Notes under the pieces: generated by a model
Databases searched by the model: none
What the model was told of the DNA's origin: nothing
The model's input: the letters and a program-made list of their open reading frames with translations, nothing else
NCBI GenBank assembly: GCA_002449135.1
Contig: DKCH01000060.1
Coordinates: forward strand, 1-11,171
DNA: 11,171 nucleotides
Direction: 5' to 3'
DNA from: Caryophanales bacterium UBA6879
Lineage (GTDB): Bacteria > Bacillota_I > Bacilli_A > RFN20 > CAG-288
In this document: positions 1 through 4,594 of the stretch, in pieces
Position numbering within the stretch: the stretch's first letter is position 1
Layout: each line of letters opens with the position of its first letter
Position numbers and translations under genes: made by a program

Positions 1-17
1 GCAGCCGGTTTTTTTGT
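1..17 (+). terminator. possible 3' half of an intrinsic terminator cut by the window edge
   Basis: The window opens with GCAGCCGG followed by a run of seven T. A GC-rich arm followed directly by a T-run is what the descending half of a rho-independent terminator looks like. The matching left arm (CCGGCTGC) would lie just outside the window, so the hairpin itself cannot be seen. If correct, it ends an upstream plus-strand gene and separates it from the gene starting at 56. Confidence 0.3.
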
Positions 18-55
18 GGTTGTTTTTTAAAATTTAAAATGTAAAAATATATTGT

Positions 56-790
56 ATGTCGAAAAATTTGAATTCTTATTTTGGTCCTTTTCCTATTTAT
101 ATTAATAATAAAAGAGTTATCTATTCTTTTATAGATTATTCTAAACAATATTCTTATAAAGCTATAAAGTTTCGTTTAAATTTTGGTTGTTTAGTTTTTG
201 GAATGAGTAAAAAAACTTTTAATGAGTATTATTCTTTATATCTTTCTAATGGTATTGACGAGGTTGCTAAATATTTAAAACAAATTTTAAATAAAGCTAA
301 ATTTGAAGAATGGGAAATATCCAATAGAATTTATTGTCGTGGAATTCCTCATATAACTAATGATTTTGTTTATATTTTAGGTTCTAAAAAAAAGATTGTT
401 AATAATCCTAATGATATTACTGATGAGACTTTTTTTTCTACTTCTTTAGAATCTACTTATAAAATTTTTGATCAATTAGCCTTAGCTCATTTTAAAAAAA
501 GAACAGAATATTATCAAAATTTAATGGGCTTATCTAACAAGAAAATTGATGTTAAGCTTACTTATGCATTTGGTTATAATGGAATAAACTATATTACTAA
601 GGGAAGGATTGGCTATGATCCTACTTTATATGCTTTTAGAGAATGTGTTTCTGATGCTATTGTTGTTCATGAATTGGCTCATTGTTTTCAAGCTAACCAT
701 TCAAATGAATTTTATAAAATTGTTTTGCAATATTGCCCTTCTTACTTTGTTTGTAAGAAAATAATAGATGAAGGAGATTTTGATTTATAA
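56..790 (+). CDS. YgjP-like (DUF45, M48-type) HELAH metalloprotein
   Basis: A 244-residue cytosolic protein with no signal peptide or membrane segment. Near the C-terminus it carries HELAH (residues 205-209) followed by His215 and then Ser-Asn-Glu-Phe. This HExxHxxxxxH zinc-binding layout, preceded by a Tyr-Gly-rich strand region (about 165-200), is typical of the YgjP/DUF45 family, annotated as M48-like metal-dependent hydrolases; E. coli YgjP has been linked to UTP pyrophosphatase activity. Length matches the family. The ATG at 56 is the only good start: an in-frame TAA lies at 35-37 and the next Met is at residue 50. No Shine-Dalgarno sequence precedes it, so initiation may be leaderless or weak. 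It shares its last base with the next start (TAATG), suggesting translational coupling. The family call is fairly sure; the substrate is unknown. Confidence 0.8.
   Translation: MSKNLNSYFGPFPIYINNKRVIYSFIDYSKQYSYKAIKFRLNFGCLVFGMSKKTFNEYYSLYLSNGIDEVAKYLKQILNKAKFEEWEISNRIYCRGIPHITNDFVYILGSKKKIVNNPNDITDETFFSTSLESTYKIFDQLALAHFKKRTEYYQNLMGLSNKKIDVKLTYAFGYNGINYITKGRIGYDPTLYAFRECVSDAIVVHELAHCFQANHSNEFYKIVLQYCPSYFVCKKIIDEGDFDL
771..776 (+). promoter_or_regulatory. ribosome binding site of the TrmH-family gene
   Basis: AAGGAG lies inside the 3' end of the preceding gene, 13 bases before the ATG at 790. The spacing is longer than usual, which fits a start that also depends on coupling through the overlapping TAATG. 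Confidence 0.55.
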
Positions 791-1500
791 TGCTTATTAC
801 TTCAAAGACAAATAAAACTTATCAGCAGTTATTAAAAATCAAAAAGGGTCATGAAGATTATTTGCTTATTGAAGGTGAGGATTTAATTTCTTTGGCATAC
901 AAAAATAAATCTTTGGTCACTTTAATTTCTTATGAGTATATTGACCAATATTTGGATATAAAGCATGTTGAATTAACTAAAAATTTATACATAAATCTTT
1001 CTTCTTATAATTCTTTACCTAAAGTTATGGGGGTTGCTGAATACAAAATGCAACAAGAACTAAATGGCGATGAGATTATATATTTAGATGGTATTCAAGA
1101 CCCTGGAAATTTAGGTACTCTTTTTAGAAGTGCTTTAGCCTTTAATTTTAAAGAAATTGCTTTATCTGATAAATGTGTATCCCCTTTTAATTTTAAAGCT
1201 GTGGCGGCTTCTAAGGGCTCAATTTTTGATTTAAAGATTGCTAAATTAGATTTACAGTATTTTAAGGATAAAAATTATCATTTTTATGTTACTTCTTTAC
1301 AGGGGGATGATATTTTAAATATTAAAAAACTTATTAAGCCGTATGTCTTAGTTTTGGGTTCGGAAGGTCAAGGAGTTTCTAAAAAAGCTTTAGAATTATC
1401 TGATGACTCTTTATATATTCCAATTGAAAGAGAAATCGATTCATTAAATGTTGGCGTTGCTGGTGGGATAACAATGTTTTATTTTAGGAGTCTAAAATGA
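790..1500 (+). CDS. TrmH/SpoU-family RNA 2'-O-methyltransferase
   Basis: A 236-residue SPOUT-class methyltransferase, expected to transfer a methyl group from S-adenosylmethionine to a ribose 2'-OH in rRNA or tRNA. All three SpoU motifs are visible: motif 1 around residues 99-118 (DGIQDPGNLGTLFR, with Asn107 and Arg113), motif 2 at 187-196 (LVLGSEGQGV) and motif 3 at 210-224 (IPIEREIDSLNVGVA). These form the SAM-binding trefoil knot. Residues 1-85, including the LIEGEDLI segment, resemble the L30e-like substrate-binding domain of RlmB/TrmH-type enzymes. The exact target nucleotide cannot be read from the sequence, so no symbol is given. The gene ends in TGA, and that ATGA is also the start of the next gene, which shows that TGA is a real stop in this genome. 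Confidence 0.92.
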   Translation: MLITSKTNKTYQQLLKIKKGHEDYLLIEGEDLISLAYKNKSLVTLISYEYIDQYLDIKHVELTKNLYINLSSYNSLPKVMGVAEYKMQQELNGDEIIYLDGIQDPGNLGTLFRSALAFNFKEIALSDKCVSPFNFKAVAASKGSIFDLKIAKLDLQYFKDKNYHFYVTSLQGDDILNIKKLIKPYVLVLGSEGQGVSKKALELSDDSLYIPIEREIDSLNVGVAGGITMFYFRSLK

Positions 1501-2327
1501 AAAAAGTATCTTTAAGTGTTAAGGAAGATGTAAATTTAGGGTCGACTAATTTTTATAACAAAGTTTCAGTAAAAAGAGTCTTGCTTTGCTTTAATGGATT
1601 TACTACTAATAAGAAACATGATTTACTGATTTTTAAGAATTTTTTTGATCGGCATAATATTAATAAAAATTATGATGTTAAACTAGTTTGGCTTTATGAT
1701 GTTGGTAATACAAAAAGTTATAATGAAAAAAGTATGTATAAAAGAGCATATGATGCTACTAAAAAAGAATTAGATAAGGGAAATATTGTCTATTTACTTG
1801 GTTATTCTTTTTCAGCAAATATTACTGCTAGATTAGCTGTTGAGTTTCCTTCTATTGAAAAAATTTGTTTAATTTCACCAACTACTTATCTTATAAAAAC
1901 TTCATTGCTTTTTTCTTACATTCAATTTGCTTTTAAAAATTTAAAATTTAGATTGAAATATAAAAATAGGGCAAATAAATTTTTAAAGAAAACTAAAATT
2001 GATGGTGTAGTTAAATTAACTTATGAAATTGCTAAATCTATTGCTAAAAATCGCCGTTATCTAAAAAAAGTCGATTGTAAAGTTTTTATGACTAAAGGTG
2101 GAAGTGACAATTTATCAATAACTGATACTTTTAATTACATTGCTAAAAAAAGCAAAAACGCCATAATTATTTCTAAAATTTATCCAAATAGAGGACATAC
2201 TATGATTATGGCTATTGAAACTGGAAGATTAACTTTTCAAGATGTTTTAAGTTTTTTCTTTCATATGTCCTTTAATGATGAATTATTAGAAGATGAAAGA
2301 AATTACGATGTTGATTTTAATTCTTAA
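1497..2327 (+). CDS. alpha/beta-hydrolase fold protein
   Basis: A 276-residue protein with the hallmarks of a serine alpha/beta hydrolase. A nucleophile elbow G-Y-S-F-S places Ser104 after a hydrophobic strand (IVYLLGYSFSA). A likely acid is Asp204 in GGSDNLS, and the catalytic His would be His234 in RGHTMIM. CFNGF at 31-35 sits where the oxyanion-hole loop is expected. A lysine-rich helical cap lies around residues 140-190. There is no signal peptide, so it is cytosolic. Substrate unknown; esterase, lipase-like or thioesterase activity are all possible. The start overlaps the previous stop as ATGA and has AGGAG at 1486-1490, six bases upstream. The gene overlaps the convergent SIMPL-like gene by 11 bp at its 3' end. 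Confidence 0.8.
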   Translation: MKKVSLSVKEDVNLGSTNFYNKVSVKRVLLCFNGFTTNKKHDLLIFKNFFDRHNINKNYDVKLVWLYDVGNTKSYNEKSMYKRAYDATKKELDKGNIVYLLGYSFSANITARLAVEFPSIEKICLISPTTYLIKTSLLFSYIQFAFKNLKFRLKYKNRANKFLKKTKIDGVVKLTYEIAKSIAKNRRYLKKVDCKVFMTKGGSDNLSITDTFNYIAKKSKNAIIISKIYPNRGHTMIMAIETGRLTFQDVLSFFFHMSFNDELLEDERNYDVDFNS

Positions 2328-2330
2328 AAT
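2314..2330. repeat. palindrome holding both convergent stop codons
   Basis: ATTTTAA, a three-base spacer TTC, then TTAAAAT form a perfect inverted repeat with 7-bp arms. The plus-strand hydrolase ends with TAA at 2325-2327 in the right arm and the minus-strand SIMPL-like gene ends with TAA at 2317-2319 in the left arm. The stem is entirely A/T and no long T-run follows on either strand, so it would be at best a weak bidirectional terminator. Confidence 0.5.
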
Positions 2331-2922
2331 TATAACTAACTTTTAAGTTTACTGAAATTCTTTGTTTTTCAAGATGTTCTAAAGAATTGTCTTGATTATT
2401 ATCTACTTTAGCTCTTAAGAAAACTGGTGAATTATTAGATTCAGAATAAATGTCAATAGAAACGGAAGATAATGTATTTAAAAATGTCACATTATTTATT
2501 TCACAGATATATTGGGCTTTTTGTTTAGCTAATTCAAAAGCATCTTTAATAACTTTATTTTCATATGTTTTCTTATCTAATAACACTGGTTTAATATTTA
2601 TTGAATCATTTGAGAAATTTTCTAATATTTCTTTTTTGATTTGATAAACTTTTTCATCAAGTTTTAATTTAAAAATATAGGTTGAATAAGAAGAATAAGA
2701 AACTATTTTATTCTTTTCGTAAATAGGTGAAAATGAAGTATTAGTTGAAGAAAAAGAACATGAAAATTTTGAAGAAATTTTTTCTAATTTGTTAACCTCA
2801 TTTTTAATTGCTAATTGAAGCATTTCAGTATTTAAGGCTTTATTATTTATATTTAGGTAAATAATTACACCATCAGCATCAAATTCTTCTGTATGGTTTA
2901 AATTTATATCTATTGTATTCAT
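2317..2922 (-). CDS. SIMPL-domain-like (DUF541) protein
   Basis: A 201-residue protein whose C-terminal two thirds resemble the SIMPL/DUF541 family. An Ala/Lys-rich helix (residues 124-141, with AFELAKQKAQYICE) is followed by a strand-rich stretch around 150-172 and ends with a strand RISVNLKVSYNF (188-199), matching the family's closing 'V.V.Y.L' strand. SIMPL proteins are usually periplasmic or membrane-anchored, but this copy has no signal peptide, lipobox or transmembrane helix, so it looks cytosolic. The function of the family is poorly defined. It is the last gene of the minus-strand operon, starting one base after the phosphatase stop, with AAAGGAA at 2935-2941 (minus strand) about 12 bases upstream. 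The call rests on pattern only and is less sure than its neighbours. Confidence 0.6.
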   Translation of the reverse strand: MNTIDINLNHTEEFDADGVIIYLNINNKALNTEMLQLAIKNEVNKLEKISSKFSCSFSSTNTSFSPIYEKNKIVSYSSYSTYIFKLKLDEKVYQIKKEILENFSNDSINIKPVLLDKKTYENKVIKDAFELAKQKAQYICEINNVTFLNTLSSVSIDIYSESNNSPVFLRAKVDNNQDNSLEHLEKQRISVNLKVSYNFKN

Positions 2923-2923
2923 T

Positions 2924-3403
2924 TTATTTTAATATTCCTTTGTTTATTAAATAATTTAAAAATTGAGTAGTATGATAATAAATTTGTTTAAAAGCTAATT
3001 CGAAATTTAAAGAATAATAAGGATCAGCTATTTGTTCGTCTTTCATTTTTGTACTAAAAGCTGAAATTAAATAAACATTTGAAAAATCTTTAATCTCAGC
3101 ATAAAATTTCCTTTTTAAGAAATCTATTTGAAATTGCTCCATACATAATACATATGTAGCATTTTTAATTTCATCAGCGTTGATACCTAAAGCAATATGT
3201 CTTGTAATTTCAATATTATTTTTCTCTAAAACTTCTTTCATAAGTGGATAAGTATCAGAACCTTGTTCACAATTTGATATTCCTCTAGAAATGATGGAAA
3301 CATCACCAGTAAGTCCTTTTTCTTTAATTAGTTGTTTTAAAACGAATTCAGCGGCGACTGAACGGCAAATATTGCCATAGCATACAAAGATAATTTTAGT
3401 CAT
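2924..3403 (-). CDS. low-molecular-weight protein tyrosine phosphatase
   Basis: A 159-residue cytosolic phosphatase of the arsenate-reductase/LMW-PTP fold, with the length normal for the family. The N-terminal P-loop VCYGNICRS gives the catalytic Cys8 and phosphate-binding Arg14 (C-x5-R-S), preceded by the strand KIIFV. The general acid is Asp127 in ADPYY near the C-terminus, as in classical members. Such enzymes remove phosphate from tyrosine, or in some bacteria from arginine, in proteins. No partner kinase gene is in the window, so the substrate is unknown. The start has AAAGGA at 3410-3415 (minus strand), six bases upstream, inside the end of the DUF4186 gene. It overlaps that gene by 8 bp, which argues for one transcript. 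Confidence 0.93.
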   Translation of the reverse strand: MTKIIFVCYGNICRSVAAEFVLKQLIKEKGLTGDVSIISRGISNCEQGSDTYPLMKEVLEKNNIEITRHIALGINADEIKNATYVLCMEQFQIDFLKRKFYAEIKDFSNVYLISAFSTKMKDEQIADPYYSLNFELAFKQIYYHTTQFLNYLINKGILK

Positions 3404-3779
3404 TTTTATTCCTTTCTATTTCTTTTTGTATCCAAGTCATTATAAGTAAAACTATATAATCAATTTCATTTTTAGTTAACTCAACACCTGGTCTAAAATG
3501 ATGCCATTTAAATAGACATTTTCTGCAACAAGTAGCTGTTGCATGTTGACCTTTAAAAACTGGATGACCTCTATAGGGAGTTTGTTTACCATCATTTTTA
3601 GGCATGCTTGGGGCTAATCTAGTTGTGATAAAAAAATAGCAATGTTCTTTTATTTTATCTAAACCAACTTTATTTATATAATTAAAATCCTCTTTATTTA
3701 AATGAAATGATGAACGAAATTGACTTTTACTTAATGAATTTAGGATGTTCTCAATTTTTACATTTATATTTTCTTCCAT
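3396..3779 (-). CDS. DUF4186 family protein
   Basis: A 127-residue protein recognisable as DUF4186, a small conserved bacterial family of unknown function. Characteristic blocks are SQFRSSFHL (19-27), the helix INKVGLDKIKEH with RLAP (54-57), KNDGKQTPYRGHPVF (61-75), QHATATCCRKCLFKWH (78-93) and the C-terminal EIDYIVLLIMTWI helix. His72, His79, Cys84, Cys85, Cys88 and His93 are clustered and could bind a metal; that is inference. It is the first gene of the minus-strand operon. The ATG at 3779 has no Shine-Dalgarno sequence, while an extended -10 element lies only eight bases upstream, so the mRNA may be leaderless. No alternative start with a better ribosome binding site is visible. Confidence 0.88.
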   Translation of the reverse strand: MEENINVKIENILNSLSKSQFRSSFHLNKEDFNYINKVGLDKIKEHCYFFITTRLAPSMPKNDGKQTPYRGHPVFKGQHATATCCRKCLFKWHHFRPGVELTKNEIDYIVLLIMTWIQKEIERNKND

Positions 3780-3787
3780 ATACTAAT

Positions 3788-3796
3788 ATTTTATCA
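3788..3796 (-). promoter_or_regulatory. extended -10 promoter of the DUF4186 operon
   Basis: Read on the minus strand, TGATAAAAT matches the extended -10 pattern TGnTATAAT with one mismatch. No good -35 is present; the -35 position instead overlaps the palindrome at 3807-3822. Transcription would start at about 3781-3780, almost at the ATG. Confidence 0.45.
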
Positions 3797-3806
3797 TATA
3801 TGCTAG

Positions 3807-3822
3807 TAAACAAAAAGTTTAA
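3807..3822. promoter_or_regulatory. operator-like palindrome, copy 1
   Basis: TAAACAAAAAGTTTAA consists of inverted half-sites TAAAC and GTTTA five bases apart. It covers the -35 position of the predicted DUF4186 promoter. A near-identical 16-mer lies at 4021-4036, differing only at two central bases. The shared shape suggests one dimeric regulator, with the adjacent XRE-cupin protein the natural candidate (inference). Confidence 0.5.
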
Positions 3823-3848
3823 GGCTTATTTTTCTATTATTAATAAAA

Positions 3849-3906
3849 TTTTTTACATTGTTTTACTAATTGTAAATAAAATTTTACAATTTAGTAATGT
3901 AAAAAA
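3849..3906. repeat. long imperfect AT-rich palindrome in the divergent intergenic region
   Basis: An outer 11-bp stem pairs 3849-3859 with 3896-3906. Inner stems pair 3865-3868 with 3892-3895 (4 bp) and 3869-3876 with 3883-3890 (8 bp), around a six-base loop at 3877-3882. A five-base bulge lies on the left and a one-base bulge on the right. It sits between the two divergent promoters, upstream of both, so it is not an obvious terminator. It may be a binding site, a cruciform-forming spacer or a decayed repeat element. Confidence 0.55.
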
Positions 3907-3970
3907 ATGGCATTTGTTTCGGAGATATTTTGATAGTTAATTATTTGATAAAAATTTAATAAAAAAACTA

Positions 3971-3999
3971 TTGACAGAAGTTATCATTTAGTAGATAAT
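3971..3999 (+). promoter_or_regulatory. sigma-A-type promoter of the XRE-cupin/pot operon
   Basis: A perfect -35 TTGACA (3971-3976) and a -10 GATAAT (3994-3999) are separated by the optimal 17 bases. Transcription would begin near 4006, giving a leader of about 44 bases. A small dyad TTATC-N8-GATAA (3981-3998) overlaps the spacer and -10. This is the best promoter in the window and the only evident one for the 5.7-kb operon. Confidence 0.85.
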
Positions 4000-4020
4000 C
4001 TTTTTGTTGTTTAGTAAAAT

Positions 4021-4036
4021 TAAACAATTAGTTTAA
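4021..4036. promoter_or_regulatory. operator-like palindrome, copy 2, in the pot leader
   Basis: TAAACAATTAGTTTAA matches copy 1 at 3807-3822 at 14 of 16 positions and keeps the same TAAAC-N5-GTTTA dyad. It lies about 15 to 30 bases downstream of the predicted transcription start, where a bound repressor would block elongation or promoter clearance. A third half-site GTTTA at 4009-4013 is part of the 7-bp inverted repeat TTGTTTA (4007-4013)/TAAACAA (4021-4027). Confidence 0.5.
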
Positions 4037-4038
4037 AT

Positions 4039-4045
4039 AAGGGGG
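4039..4045 (+). promoter_or_regulatory. ribosome binding site of the XRE-cupin gene
   Basis: AAGGGGG lies four bases before the ATG at 4050. It is G-rich and close to the start. It follows directly after the leader hairpin B (4020-4025 with 4031-4036), so leader folding could affect its access. Confidence 0.6.
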
Positions 4046-4049
4046 ACTG

Positions 4050-4583
4050 ATGGAATTAGGAAAAAAGATTAGAGATATGCGAAACACTTTAAATCTTTCA
4101 CAAGATGAACTTGCGAAAAGATGTGATTTGACTAAAGGTTATATTTCTCAAATTGAAAATAATCTTACTTCCCCTTCGATAGCAACATTAATTGATATTT
4201 TGAAAGCTTTGGGGACAAACTTAAAAGATTTTTTCTCTGAAGACTCAGAAGAAAAGATTGTCTTTACAAAAAATGATTATGTGGAAGACGTCGAAGTTGG
4301 TGTTAAAACTGTTTTTTTGGTTCCTAATGCTCAGAAGAACGAAATGGAACCTATTGTGGTTGAAATTTCCCCACATAGTCAAACTAAACTTGATTATCCT
4401 CATGAAGGTCAAGAGTTTGGTTATGTATTAGAAGGTGAAGTTGTCGTTTGTTATGATTCTCAAAAAATTAAAGCAAAAAAAGGTGAATCTTTTTACTTCA
4501 CTACTTCAAAAATCCATTATTTAATTAATACAAAAGATAAAGTAGCTAAGGTTATATGGGTCTCATCCCCACCTAATTTTTAA
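4050..4583 (+). CDS. XRE-family HTH regulator with C-terminal cupin domain
   Basis: A 177-residue two-domain regulator. Residues 5-62 form an XRE/HTH_3 DNA-binding domain (LSQDELAKRCDLTKGYISQIENN). Residues about 105-172 form a cupin_2 barrel: motif 1 is PHEGQEFGYVLEGE (His118, Glu122, Glu130) and motif 2 is KKGESFYF with His156, leaving possible metal or ligand contacts. HTH-cupin regulators of this build include E. coli PuuR, which responds to putrescine, and they often sit just upstream of potABCD in Firmicutes. Here the gene is first in the operon and its stop codon overlaps the potA ribosome binding site, so regulator and transporter are co-expressed. It probably represses its own promoter and senses a polyamine through the cupin, but ligand and operator are inferred. 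Confidence 0.92.
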   Translation: MELGKKIRDMRNTLNLSQDELAKRCDLTKGYISQIENNLTSPSIATLIDILKALGTNLKDFFSEDSEEKIVFTKNDYVEDVEVGVKTVFLVPNAQKNEMEPIVVEISPHSQTKLDYPHEGQEFGYVLEGEVVVCYDSQKIKAKKGESFYFTTSKIHYLINTKDKVAKVIWVSSPPNF

Positions 4584-4589
4584 AGGAGG
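4582..4589 (+). promoter_or_regulatory. strong ribosome binding site of potA
   Basis: AAAGGAGG is a full Shine-Dalgarno match, five bases before the ATG at 4595. It overlaps the TAA of the regulator gene (4581-4583), so potA should be translated more strongly than the regulator. Confidence 0.85.
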
Positions 4590-4594
4590 TTTAT

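Noticed and set aside
2450..2644. Plus-strand open frame inside the SIMPL-like gene
   Set aside because: It lies wholly antisense to a better-supported gene, with no ribosome binding site or family match.
3707..3940. Plus-strand open frame of 77 codons across the DUF4186 start and the divergent intergenic region
   Set aside because: It is antisense to DUF4186 for its first third, then runs through promoter and palindrome sequence. It has no ribosome binding site and no recognisable domain, and its composition reflects AT-rich DNA.
3780..4049. Riboswitch or structured RNA upstream of the pot operon
   Set aside because: The predicted leader is only about 44 bases and is very AT-rich; no known riboswitch core is recognisable. 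Only the small competing hairpins are reported.
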